From Plutella xylostella (lineage: Eukaryota > Arthropoda > Insecta > Lepidoptera > Plutellidae), in assembly GCF_932276165.1 (NCBI RefSeq), contig NC_063984.1:131501-195500 (forward strand): 64,000 nt of DNA, written 5' to 3'. The position numbers were made by a program, and so were the translations under genes. The notes under the pieces were generated by a model that saw only the letters and a program-made list of their open reading frames with translations, made no database searches and was not told the DNA's origin. Of this stretch, positions 44,190 through 55,086 are shown one piece after another (within the stretch, counting starts at the first letter, position 1; each line of letters opens with the position of its first letter).

Positions 44190-46470
44190 GGAAAATAATT
44201 TCTTGTCTAAAAGTGGGGGGATTTTATTTAAAAAAATAATTATTTGTATTTATCTACACAAAAGCGCCATATACCACAAATCTGTCTGACCACTTCAAAG
44301 GGGTGAAATTGCTAATGTTGGTAATTTTTTCTACGTTTTTAGGGAAATTTTGATTTTTTCCGTACAAGTGGGGAGTTTTTATTTTAAAAAATAATTTTTT
44401 GTATTTATCTACACAAATGCGCCATATACCATAAATCTGTCTGACCACTTCAACGGGGTAAAATTGCTAATGTTGGTAATTTTTTCTACGTTTTTAGGGA
44501 AAATTTGATTTTTTTCCCTTTAAGTGGGGAGTTTTTATTTAAATGTAAAATTGTATGCATTTAACTACACAAACACGCTATACATTCGAAACCCCTCAGA
44601 CCATCTCAAAGGGATAAAATTGCATATTTATGTAAAATTTCCCATGTTTTTAGGGAAATTATGATTTTTTTCCCTACAAGTGGGGAGTTTTTATTTTAAA
44701 TTAAAATTCTATACATTTAACTACACAATCGCGCTATACATTCATAACCCATCAGACCATCTCAAAGGGATGAAATTGCATATTTATGTGAATTTACCCA
44801 TGTTTTTAGGGAAATTTTGATTTTTTTCCCTACAAGTGGGGAGTTTTTATTTTAAATTAAAATTATTTACATTTAACTACATAAACGCGCTGTACATTCA
44901 AATCCCCTCAGACCATCTTAAAAGGATAAAATTTCATATTTATGTAAAATTTCCCATGTTCTTAGGGAAATTTTGTTTTTTTTCCTTAAAAATGGGGAGT
45001 TTTTATTTTATAGAAAAATTTAGCGTACCTAAACACACAAACGCGCTCTACAAGTCAAAACTGTCAGACCACTCAATACAGGTGAAATAGCCTTAAAACA
45101 TGTAAAATTTATCTTTTACAAAATGGCTGCCACTTCATCCGCCATTTTGATTTTTGCAGTTTTCGGAATTTTCCCATGAATTTCACCATATATCCAACCA
45201 TGTAAAAAGAAAGACATCACCCCACTTTCCCCCCTTCTGGGAGATCAATTCACCTCAAATTGAATCGACGTCGAACTTTTTCAAAAAAATAATCTCCCGT
45301 ATTTCTCAGGGTTGCCAGCCGAAAGTAATAAAAATAGTCAAATGTCATTAGTATGAGCCTTTCTGACTAAACTGCATCACTGTTTAAAATCCAAAACGGT
45401 TATTTCTATTTTTCAGGTTTTTGGGGAAAATCTCAAAATTTTCCCTAAAAATGGGGAAATTTTATTTAACTGGTATAGTCTACCCAACAAACTACACAAA
45501 TGCGCTATACAAGACAAATCTCTCCTACCACTCAAAACACGTGAAAAAATCAATCAAAAATCGTGAAAAAAAGTCACTTTTACAAAATGGCCGCCAAAGC
45601 AGTCCGCCATTTTGTTTTTTCAACTTTTCGGAATTTTCCCATAAACTGCACCATACAACTGGTCATGTACAAAAAAAATCATCACCCCACCTGCCTCCCT
45701 TCTGGGAGATCAATTCACCTCAAGTTGGGTCGACGTAAAAAAATCCGAAAAAATATAATCTCGCCTATCGCGCAGGGTTGCCAGTCGAAAGTAATAAAAA
45801 TGGTCAAATGTCATTAGTACAGGTCTTTCCGACAAAACTGCATCAAATTTTAAAATCAAAAGTGGCCATTTCTACTTTTCATGTTTTTGTGGAAAATCTC
45901 GAAATTTACCCTAAAAATGGGGAAAATTCTTTCACATGGCAACTCTACTCGTCAACCTACACAACCGCTCCATACAAGTCAAACCTGTCAAATGCCTCGA
46001 ACACAATAAAAAAATGCTTTGAAAATCCCCGAAAAAACACGTTTTTATAAAAAAATCTCCCCTCCCCCGCAATTAAAAAAAAAACAATTTTTTTGAATTT
46101 TCCCTTAAATTCCATCATGTGCCCCACCGTTTACAAAAAAAACCATCCCCCCACCTCCCCCCCTTCCGGGAGATCAATTCACCTCAAGTCGGGTCTGACA
46201 CGCCCTAAACTTTACTTGACTGCAACTCGGCCGCCATTTTGTTTTTTTATTTTTTTATATTTTTTTTATAATCTGTCAGACACTCCAAAAACACCCTCAA
46301 AATATGAAAAAATGTATGGTCACCAAAACAGAGGAGCAAAAAAAATTTTTTTTTTTTACAACTTTTTTTAAAAAGTCGAGGTTTTTCTCTACTCACCCGA
46401 GCACCCTGTACATTTCCCTAAAACATTTTCATATCAAAAAATGGCTCCTTCTGGGAGAACTACTATGTCA
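44190..46470 (+). repeat. Array 3, copy 1: 156-bp units followed by 465-bp units
   Basis: The phrase TGGGGAGTTTTTATTT recurs at about 44369, 44524, 44681, 44837 and 44993 (steps 155-157 bp). Each is preceded by AGGGAAA...TTTCCCT, which can pair. From about 45093 longer units follow, marked by GGGAGATCAATTCACCTCAA at 45239, 45704 and 46168 (steps 465 and 464 bp, three times 155). The long units also hold inverted AAAATGGC/GCCATTTT pairs. This looks like satellite-type expansion at two levels. Confidence 0.85.
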
Positions 46471-46706
46471 GTCAGTCAGTCAGTGGTAATCCAGCTTTAT
46501 ATATTATAACTAGAGGTCGCGTTGTGGCGCGGGCTGCAAGCAGCCGCGCGGTGCTCTGATGCTTTTGGTTCGGTTTCAGCAGGGTATTGACTTGAACATA
46601 TCGTAGCAAATCTTTCTTGCGTTTTATTACGCCTTAAAAATTGTTTTCACTTTGAATGTCTTTATTAAAGGGGTACTGATGATTTATTTTAGGTGGGATT
46701 AGTTTT

Positions 46707-47110
46707 CAGTATGAATTTCGGTTTCAGCAGGGGATTGACTTGACCATACCGTAGCAAATCCTTCTTGCGTTTCGTTATGCCATCAAAGCTGTTTTCACTA
46801 TGAATTTCTTTATTAAAGGGGTACTGATGATTTTTTTTCAGGTGGGATTACAGTTTTCAGTATGAATTTTGGTTTCAGCAGGGTATTGACTTGAACAAAC
46901 CGTAGCAATTCTTTGTTGTGTTTTGTTTTGGATTAAAAACTGTTTTCTGTATGTATTTCGTTATAAAAGGGGTTCTGATGATTTTGTTTCAAAGGGGGGC
47001 ACAGTTTTCAGTATGAATTTCGGTTTTAGCAGGGTATTGACTTGAAAATACTGTAGCAAATCTTTCTTGTGTTAAGTTTTGCCTTCAAAACTGTATTTTC
47101 CGTATGAATT
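46707..47110 (+). repeat. Array 1, copy 2: three units of 151 bp
   Basis: CAGTATGAATTT marks at 46707, 46858 and 47009 (steps 151, 151), with a decayed fourth near 47100. The same internal phrases as in copy 1, but units within this copy resemble each other in their own way (TTTCGGTTT/TTTTGGTTT). Confidence 0.8.
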
Positions 47111-47656
47111 TCGTTATCACGTGGGTATTGATGCTTTTGCTTTTATTTTAAAAACTGTTTTTTTTTCAGTATAAGTATCGGTCAGCTTTACAATAACGCA
47201 GCGACTCTTTCTGGTGTTTTTCTTCGCATTAATATTCCAATCATATTGAAGAAATACTGGCTTTAACTGATACTGATTTCCCTTAAAAAATTTAGCCATT
47301 ATAACTATAATACCTTTACCTATAGTTTATCTAGCCGACATATTTTTGTATACAAACGTTGGCTTCTTTAATAATAACATAACACCTTATAAATCTGAGT
47401 CACCGCCATTCGCGCGTTTTTCTAGCGTCTCGATTATTCACTTATACTCCTGAGTTTTTTAGTAGAGAAACTACCTACCTATATGAACTTTTTTTTTCAT
47501 GAACTTTACCTAGTATCGAGGCGATATCTTTTGTATACAAATATTGGATTCTTTGGTATTATTTGCGGCATTCAGCTCTCAGATAAGTTTTGTTGATGAG
47601 GGTTTGAGTATTGTTGCTCCCTTCAGGGTTTGGGTTTTGGTGAGTTGAATGGTTTT

Positions 47657-48297
47657 GCCTCGCTTCGTTCGGTCCTTATATTTTTACGATAAGGGTATAC
47701 TTAAGTTGTATTGCCTCGCTGCGCTCGGCTCTTTAGTGGTTGTGGTATAATGTTTTGAAATGTTTTGCCTCGCTGCGCTCGGCTCTCCAAAGTTTGTGGT
47801 ATGATGGCTTGGATTGTTTTGCCTCGCTGCGCTCGGCTCTCCAGTTCAACAGGCAGTTGGTGATTAAAGAAGTTTAGCCTCGCTTCGCTCGGCTCCTCTC
47901 TAGGTCTCGGAATGATAGTTTTGATCGTTTTACCTCGCTTCGCTCGGCTTTGCAGTAACATACGAATTTGATGTTTATTGCGCTTTAGCCTCGCTTCGCT
48001 CGGCTCTTCGGGTTTCGGTTGTTGATTTCAGTAGTTTTGCCTCGCTCCGCTCGGCTCTCTAGGTTTTGGATTGAGGTCTAGGTTGTTTTGCCTCGCTTCG
48101 CTCGGCTTTCCACTTCTTAAAGGGGACTTTTCCCGAAGATTTTCTTTATTGGTATTAATAATTATGATACGTAATGCCTCGCTTAGCTCGGAATTCTTTT
48201 TTTTATGGCAAGGTAACTTGTCGGATGCCTCGCTCCGCTCGGCTGGTTTTATTTTGGTATAGGTTGTAGAAGGACTATGGCCTCGCTACGCTCGGCA
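47657..48297 (+). repeat. Array 2, copy 2: 12 recognisable GCCTCGCTNCGCTCGGC motifs
   Basis: Motifs at about 47657, 47711, 47767, 47821, 47877, 47932, 47989, 48040, 48090, 48176, 48227 and 48280. They line up one-to-one with copy 1, whose first motif has decayed here near 47610. Against copy 1 the central base differs at three aligned motifs (A/G, G/C, G/A) while flanks stay the same; one motif has a change beside the centre (CTTAG). Confidence 0.9.
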
Positions 48298-48365
48298 CTT
48301 AAGTGTGTGGTAAAATTGATTTACATTTTGTATGTTTTTAGGGAAAATATTTTTTCCCCTAAAAG

Positions 48366-50455
48366 TGGGGAGTTTTTATTTTAAAAAATAATTCTTTGTA
48401 TTTATCTACACAAATGCGCCATATGCCACAAATCTGTCTGACCACTTCAAAGGGGTAAAATTGCTAATGTTGGTAATTTTTTCTACGTTTTTAGGGAAAT
48501 TTTGATTTTTTCCCTACAAGTGGGGAGTTTTTATTTTAAATAATTATTGTTTGTATTTATCTACACAAATGCGCGATATACCACAAATCTGTCTGACCAC
48601 TTCAAAGGGGTAAAATTGCTAATGTTGGTAATTTTTTCTACATTTTTAGGGAAATTTTGTTTTTTTTCCCTACAAGTGGGGAGTTTTTATTTAAAATAAT
48701 TATTGTTTGTATTTATCTACACAAATGCGCCATATACCATAAATCTGTCTGACCACTTCAACGGGGTAAAATTGCTAATGTTGGTAATTTTTTATACGTT
48801 TTTAGGGAAATTTTGATTTTTTTCCCCATAAGTGGGGAGTTTTTATTTTAAATTAAAATTGTATGCATTTAACTACACAAACGCGCCATACATTCGAATC
48901 TCCTCAGACCATCACAAAACGACAAAATTGCATATTTATGTATAATTTCGCATGTTTTTAGGGAAAATTTTGGTTTTTTCCCTAAAAATGGGGAGTTTTT
49001 ATTTCATAAGAAAACTAAATGCATCCACCTACACAAACGCGCTCCACAAGTCAAAACTGTCAGACCACTCAATACAGGTCAAATAGCCTTAAAACATGTA
49101 AAATTTCTCTTTTACAAAATGGCTGCCACTTCATCCGCCATTTTGATTTTTTCACTTTTCGGAATTTTCCTATTAATTTCACCATATATCCAACCATGTA
49201 CAAAGAAAATCATCACCCCACCTCCTCCTCTTCTGGGAGATCAATTCACCTCAACTTGAATCGACGTCGAACTTTTTCAAAAATATAATCTCCCGTATTT
49301 CTCAGGGTTGCCAGCCGAAAGTGATAAAAATAGTCAAATGTCATTAGTATGAGCCTTTCTGACTAAACTGCATCATTTTTTAAATCCAAAACGGTTATTT
49401 CTATTTTTTATGTTTTTGGGGAAAATCTCAAAATTTACCCAAAAAATGGGGAATTTTTATTTACCTGGTATAGTCTACCCAACAAACTACACAAATGCGC
49501 CATACAAGACAAATCTCCCCAACCACTCTAAACATGTGAAAAAACCAATCAAAAATCGTGAAAAAAAGCCACTTTTACAAAATGGCCGCCAAAGCAGTCC
49601 GCCATTTTGTTTTTTCAACTTTTCGGAATTTTCCCATAAATTGCACCATACAACAGACCGTGTACAAAAAAAATCATCACCCCACCTGCCTCCCTTCTGG
49701 GAGATCAATTCACCTCAAGTTGGGTCGACGTAAAAAAATCCGAAAAAATATAATCTCGCCTATCGCCCAGGGTTGCCAGTCGAAAGTAATAAAAATGGTC
49801 AAATGTCATTAGTGCGGGTCTTTCCGACAAAACTGCATCAAATTTTAAAATCAAAAGTGGCCATTTCTACTTTTCATGTTTTTGGGGAAAATCTCGAAAT
49901 TTACCCTAAAAATGGGGAATTTTTTTTCACATGGCAACTCTACTCGTCAAACTACACAACCGCTCCATACAAGTCAAAACTGTCAAATGCCTCGAACACA
50001 ATAAAAAAACGCTTTGAAAATCGCCGAAAAAACACGTTTTTATAAAAAAATCTCCCCTCCCCCCGCAATTAAAAAAAAATCATTTTTTGGAATTTTCCCT
50101 TAAATTTCATCATGTGCCCCACCGTTTACAAAAAACAACATCCCCCCACCTCCCCCCCTTCCGGGAGATCAATTCACCTCAAGTCGGGTCTGACACGCCC
50201 TAAACTTTGCTTCACTGCAACTCGGCCGCCATTTTGTTTTTTTATTTTTTTTATATTTTTTTATAATCTGTCAGACACTCTAAATACACCCTCGAAATAT
50301 AAAAAAATGTATGGTCACCAAAATGGAGGAACAAAAAAAATTTTTTTTTTTTACAACTTTTTTTAAAAAGTCGAGGTTTTTCTCTACTCACCCGAGCACC
50401 CTGTACATTTCCCTAAAACATTTTTATATCAAAAAATGGCTCCTTCTGGGAGAAC
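48366..50455 (+). repeat. Array 3, copy 2: 156-bp then 464-bp units
   Basis: TGGGGAGTTTTTAT marks at 48366, 48521, 48677, 48833 and 48989 (steps 155, 156, 156, 156). Then long units with marks at 49235, 49699 and 50163 (464, 464). Same arrangement as copy 1. Confidence 0.85.
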
Positions 50456-50507
50456 AATCATGTCAATGAGTGTGTCAGTGGTAATCCAGCTATATATATT
50501 ATAATAT

Positions 50508-53196
50508 ATAGGTATTATGTTTAACGAAACTTATCACATTTTTTTAAATCTTTCTAAAACTTCTTTTTTGTATTGGCTTAAGGATAAATCAAAAATGTCA
50601 ACATCAGTGAGGTGCTTGTTGTAACTATCTGCAGTTCGTCTAAAAAAAGTATTTTTTGCATAATTAGTGCTGCAACAGCTTGAAAAAAACATAAATTTTG
50701 TACGAGAAGCGATTCGTGGTACTTTAAATTCTACTTTGTTTAGTAATGGAATTGAATCTACATGGTTGTTTATTAATTTATATAAGAAAATTGAATCTAA
50801 GTAAGATCGTCTGATTTCAAGGGAAATTATATTGTGTCGCTCAGCTGAGATTTTGTAGTCTTGAAACCAGTTACCTAATCGGTAGTCTAATGATTTTAAA
50901 AATTTGTTTTGTATTTTTTCTAATCTATCAATGTGAATCCTGTACTGGGGATTCCATACCACGCTGGCAAACTCCAAAATGCTTCTGACGTATGAGTTAT
51001 ACAGCGTTATAAGTGTAGAAGCACGATTGAACGGTTTTGATACTCTAAGAATAAATCCAAGACTCCTATATGCTCTTAGAACAATGTTGTCAATGTGAAT
51101 ATTAAAATGTAATTTAGAATCGAGAGTCACGCCGAGATCCCTTATTTGGTTAACTCGTTTTAATATTCTGTCAGAAAAATGATAATCGTACAATATAGGA
51201 TTATGTTTACGTGAAAAGGTGATTGAATAACATTTGTCGGGATTTAAATGTAAATGGTTTTTATTACAGTAGTCTAGAAAAGAGTCGAGATCAGATTGTA
51301 ATTGGTTGCAGTCTTCTAATGAAAGTATAGCTTTATAAATTTTAGTATCATCTGCATACAAAAGATGAAGTGAGTTGTGCAAAAAGTTATCAATATCATT
51401 TATAAATAAACTGAATAGGAATGGGCCCAAATGGGATCCCTGCGGGACTCCCGATTCAATGGTAAGAGTCCTGGAAATATATCCTTTCAACGATACCGCT
51501 TGGCTCCTATTGCTAATATAAGACGATATCCACCGAAACAGATTTCCGTGTATACCGATCTTTAATAATTTTTTAAGAAGAATTTTATGATTTATTTTAT
51601 CGAAAGCTTTAGAAAAATCGGTATACACGGCATCCACCTGGCAACCAGCATCGAGAGCATTAAGGATAAAATCTGTATAAGTAATTAAATTAGTATTTAC
51701 GCTTCGGCCTCGAAAGAATCCGTGCTGGTTTGGTGAGATATGTGGTGATATGGTTTTTATTAATTCGTGTGACACAATTTTTTCAAATATTTTACCAATA
51801 AGGCACAACTTTGAAATGGGACGATACTCTTTAACGTTATGTTTATCACCCCCCTTTGGTATAGGCGTTACTATAGCTCTTTTCCAAATCAATGGAAAAG
51901 AACCTTCTGCAATTGATTTTATAAAAATTGTTTTTATAGGGGAAGCCAACTCATCAGCACATTTATATAACACAATTGGATGCACTGAGTCATGACCAGG
52001 ACCTTTACTTAGATCAACAGACTTTAAATGTTTTCGAACGAGCTCTGTACTTATATTTACTGAAGATATTTCTATGGGACAATCTGTTGGGATTTCATTC
52101 AGTTCGTCAACATGACCACTGTTATCTGGTTCAAAAACTGAATGAAAATAATCATTGAAAAAGTTACATATAGTTTCTCCGTCAGACGAAGATATATGGT
52201 TATAATGCATTTCATCTGGGATGTCATTTATGGGGAATTTAGATTTTACGAAGTTCCAAAACAGTTTAGGGTTTTTATTTATGTTTTCTTCAGCAAATTC
52301 TACATATGATTTATAGCAAAGTTTTTCCATTTTTTTTTCTCTATTTCTTAACATTTTAAAAGTATCATAATCCAAAGGATTTTTATATAGTTTCCATCTT
52401 GTATGAAATTTTCGTTTTTCTTTAATGACTTTAATGAGAGGCCCTGAGTACCACCTAGGATAGAAGTTACTTGAAGAGTTTACCTTCTTCACAGGAATAT
52501 ATTTTTGGAAGGCTGCATTAAGCACCGAGTAAAAATATGAGACAGCTTGATCCACGTTCATACTAGACAGACTATTCAAGTTAATGGATTTAATTTCTGT
52601 TTTTATACTTTCAAAGTCAGCGGCGTGATATAGCATCTTATTCTTCTTTGCATTCTTTAGAAAAGTGAGAGAGGGAAGAGAGATAGTGAATTCGAGCGAC
52701 TTATGATGAACATTTTCAGGTATTATAGGGTCCTCACACTGTTTTAAGTCACAACTTAGATTAGTCAATACTAGATCTAGAATCCGGCCATTGATATTTT
52801 TGCACGAGTTATATTGCTTAAGATTAGTAAAACCCATAAATTCTGCTAAAGTAATCGCTAAATTATTATTGTTAGTGATAAGAGACAGTTCTTTAGTGTC
52901 ATCCGACGGAATCCACGAAGCATAAGTGATATTGAAATCCCCAACCACAAGAAACAGATCATCAGGGTATTTAAGCATTAAGTCTGAAACGTTACCAAAG
53001 AATTTTTGTAAAGAAATTAAATGATTTTTGCTATGTGGAAAATAAGCGCATACAATATTTAACTGTTTTGTTAATAAAGAGGAATGTGCGGAAGCGGAGT
53101 TAGGGCGCGTAGGGCGGGCGGCGGCGGTTGTGGCGGCGCCCAGGTCCACGCTCAGCCACAGCTCCTCCAGGTCCGGCGCGCACCACTCGTCACTCG
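50508..53196 (-). mobile_element. 5'-truncated non-LTR retrotransposon (LINE A) with unusual GC-rich 5' end
   Basis: Minus strand. The 3' end runs from the ORF stop at 50534 to AT-rich sequence near 50508, where it touches the large tandem element. The 5' end lies near 53196, directly beside the 3' tail of another minus-strand LINE (LINE B). The body is AT-rich and intact, but about 53075-53196 is very GC-rich while staying in frame. No target duplication was found because both sides join other repeats. Confidence 0.75.
50534..53196 (-). CDS. LINE A ORF2 (partial): endonuclease remnant and complete reverse transcriptase
   Basis: The frame is open without a stop from about 53196 to the TGA at 50534; numbering below is from the GTG at 53149 (871 residues). 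The 5' part reads D-E-W-C-A-P-D-L-E-E-L-W-L-S-V, a phrase typical of LINE endonucleases. Then comes an Ala/Thr/Pro-rich segment, then L-N-I-V-C-A-Y-F-P. V-V-G-D-F-N is at 68-73, R-I-L-D-L-V-L-T-N at about 122, and an H-H pair near 148. RT: Y-R-P-I-S at 442-446, T-D-F-S-K-A-F-D at 510-517, S-G-V-P-Q-G-S-H-L-G-P at 566-576, L-Y-A-D-D at 597-601. All catalytic aspartates are present. It fits the jockey/CR1 assemblage; clade not resolved. The N-terminal third of the endonuclease is missing, so it cannot move on its own. Confidence 0.8.
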
Positions 53197-53204
53197 TCGA
53201 TAAT

Positions 53205-54187
53205 ATATAATATATTAAAATATATGTTAATATATAATAAACTACATACCATGTTACTTATATATAATAATAAGCATATTAAAGAGGATATAGTGATCTT
53301 CAATCAAGAGCCGAGGAAATGGTCTTTTAACATCCTTTTGAATGAGGCCAATGATCCGTATACTAAGTGGGAGATCGTTCCATAGGGTGATTGCTTGTAT
53401 AGTGAAAGAGTCACTAAAGAATTTTGTGGTATGAGGTGGAATATTCAGCCGTAGGTTCTCTGAAGAACGTAATCCCCGGCTGTGGGATTCATGTCGAAAG
53501 TGAAATCGCTCTTTGAGATAATCGGGGTACGCTGGGTTAAACAGTATTGAGTAAAGAAGTGAAAGAATGTGAGTATTCCGGCGAAGGCGAATGGGGAGCC
53601 ACTTGAGCTTAGCGCGATACTCTGAAACATGGTCATACTTGCGTAAACCAAATATAAACCGTATACAGACATTCTGGAGGCGCTCAAGTTTGTTAAGTTG
53701 CTCTTCGGTAAGATCGGGATAACAAGAGTCGGCATAATCTAGAATAGGAAGAAGTAGGGATTGAGAAAGCACAATTTTGGTGGCTGTGGGCAAGAAATTT
53801 CGCAGTCTGCGGAGTGATCCTGCAGAAGCGAACACCTTCCGACTGACCTCATCAAGCTGCGTCTTCCAGGTCATAGCATTGTCCATGTAGACCCCTAAGT
53901 TTTTCACCTGTTTACTCCAAGGTATGTGGACACCATCAAAAACTATTGGAGGGAGGGCATTGTAGTCAACAAATGAGCTGAATCTGGGGCTGCCTAATAT
54001 AATGACTTGTGTTTTGGTTGGATTGACTTTCAAACCGTGATTTTGACTCCACGCCAGTATATAATCCAAGTCAGTGTTGGTTTTATGTATGGCAACTGGG
54101 AGGTCGGAAATTGGAGCATGGTTATAAATTTGTAGATCATCTGCATAAAGGTGGTAGGAAGAAGAGATGTTGTTGGAATGCTTATTT
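53205..54187 (-). pseudogene. 5'-truncated LINE B: end of RT domain and C-terminus
   Basis: The minus-strand frame opens at about 54187 with H-L-Y-A-D-D-L-Q-I-Y (the RT metal-binding box). It continues through W-S-Q-N-H-G-L-K-V-N-P-T-K-T-Q and L-G-V-Y-M-D to a stop at 53254, so roughly the last 310 residues survive. The 3' UTR is AT-rich (ATATTATATATTAT) and ends near 53205 against LINE A. Motifs differ from LINE A (Y-A-D-D-L-Q-I-Y versus Y-A-D-D-T-K-I-Y), so it is another family. A 13-bp tandem duplication, ATGCTTATTTATA at 54178-54190 and 54191-54203, lies at the 5' border. Confidence 0.8.
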
Positions 54188-54203
54188 ATAATGCTTATTT
54201 ATA

Positions 54204-55086
54204 GCGCTCTCAAATAAATTATGTACTTATGTCCACCGCACCTCAACAATAACACTACGTACCAAAATTACAAATTATGTATTTTTAAGTATACCTAGCC
54301 TGTTTTGTTAGTGCCCCACTGGCTGGCATACCTAAATTAAAGACCTAATAATAATGTAGTTCATACTTTGCTGACGGTTTAACTTATGCAAATTCATGCC
54401 TAATGTTAGTCTCATCTAATCATTGATTATATTATCAGAATAGGTCGTCTTTGTTTATTCAATCGATATTCAGATCCAGAGAAGCCTTCGTAATTGAATT
54501 AGCATTTGTAAAATACTGTTGCTGCCTATATACGGCACTTGTAGATATTATAATATTTTTATGAAGATAGCTACAGCATACAGCAGCAGTACATTATTTT
54601 ATCTACTTATATTATTTTTTCTAACATGCAGGCCTTCAAAGGAAGGGAAACACAACTACGTCCTTGTAAGCTAAACAGTTTAAGGGCCCGTGACAGGGTG
54701 ACGTGCCGCGCCAATTTTGGGTTTTCAATGCTCTTCACACAGCACAGGCAGTGACACGCACACATGTAAGTTTGCACAGTGGGTCGATAAACTTTTACTC
54801 GCCAACTTTATTGACAATTATGTTCAAGTACATTTTGGGTGATTTTAGGGTAAGTAAGTATAATTCTTACTTACACTGGTAGGCACCAGGAAAGAGTAGA
54901 AATTAATAGGGGTGCCACTTTACTCTATACTCGGAACCCGATTAGCTTTCTCAAACAAATGTGGTATTTACTTGTAGAAAGGTAACTAAAAGTAATTAAA
55001 AAATTAATAATTCAACTTTGCCGTGTAAGGTATCAAATGAAAGGACTTGATTTTCACATTACAAAAATATGCATATTGAAGGTATT
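54204..55086. other. Non-coding stretch, no feature supported
   Basis: AT-rich DNA with no recognised gene or repeat. Confidence 0.45.

Larger units (their letters stand above)
42191..46508 (+). mobile_element. Large non-coding repeat element, copy 1 (4.3 kb)
   Basis: Begins ACTAGAGGTCGCGTTGTGGC after a TATATTATAATA stretch and carries a GC hairpin (GGGCTGC/GCAGCC) at 42210-42233. It ends GTCAGTGGTAATCCAGC followed by TATATATTATA, where copy 2 begins with the same ACTAGAGGTCGCG. Inside are three arrays: 42271-42860, 43449-44142 and 44190-46470 (listed separately). The stretch 42861-43440 between the first two holds a MITE-like end (42901) and a hairpin (42961-42990). There is no ORF of note; short frames follow the repeats. 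AT-rich TATA junctions on both sides suggest insertion into TA repeats. Class unknown: satellite-like block, non-autonomous DNA element or Helitron-like unit are all possible. Confidence 0.8.
46509..50505 (+). mobile_element. Large non-coding repeat element, copy 2 (4.0 kb), head-to-tail with copy 1
   Basis: Starts with the same ACTAGAGGTCGCG head and GC hairpin as copy 1 and ends GTAATCCAGCTATATATATT. Order of arrays is the same: array 1 (46707-47110), array 2 (47657-48297), array 3 (48366-50455). It is about 320 bp shorter, mainly from fewer units at the array 1 end. The GGGAGATCAATTCACC marks lie at 49235, 49699 and 50163, exactly 3995-3996 bp from their partners in copy 1. Substitutions and small indels are spread along the copy, so the duplication is not brand new. 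The right end meets the 3' end of a minus-strand LINE. Confidence 0.8.

Noticed and set aside
47701..47961. Minus-strand frame with repeated S-R-A-Q-R-G-K-T phrases
   Set aside because: It is the reverse reading of the 17-bp motif array. The variable base falls at a first codon position and changes the residue, and the frame is not kept in the other copy.
42191..50505. CRISPR-like array
   Set aside because: The genome is clearly eukaryotic, the spacers are diverged repeats and not unique sequences, and there are no cas genes.
42191..50505. Confident Helitron call for the large tandem elements
   Set aside because: The GC hairpin lies at the presumed start instead of just before a CTRR end, no TC/CTRR borders were found, and the junctions are TA-rich.
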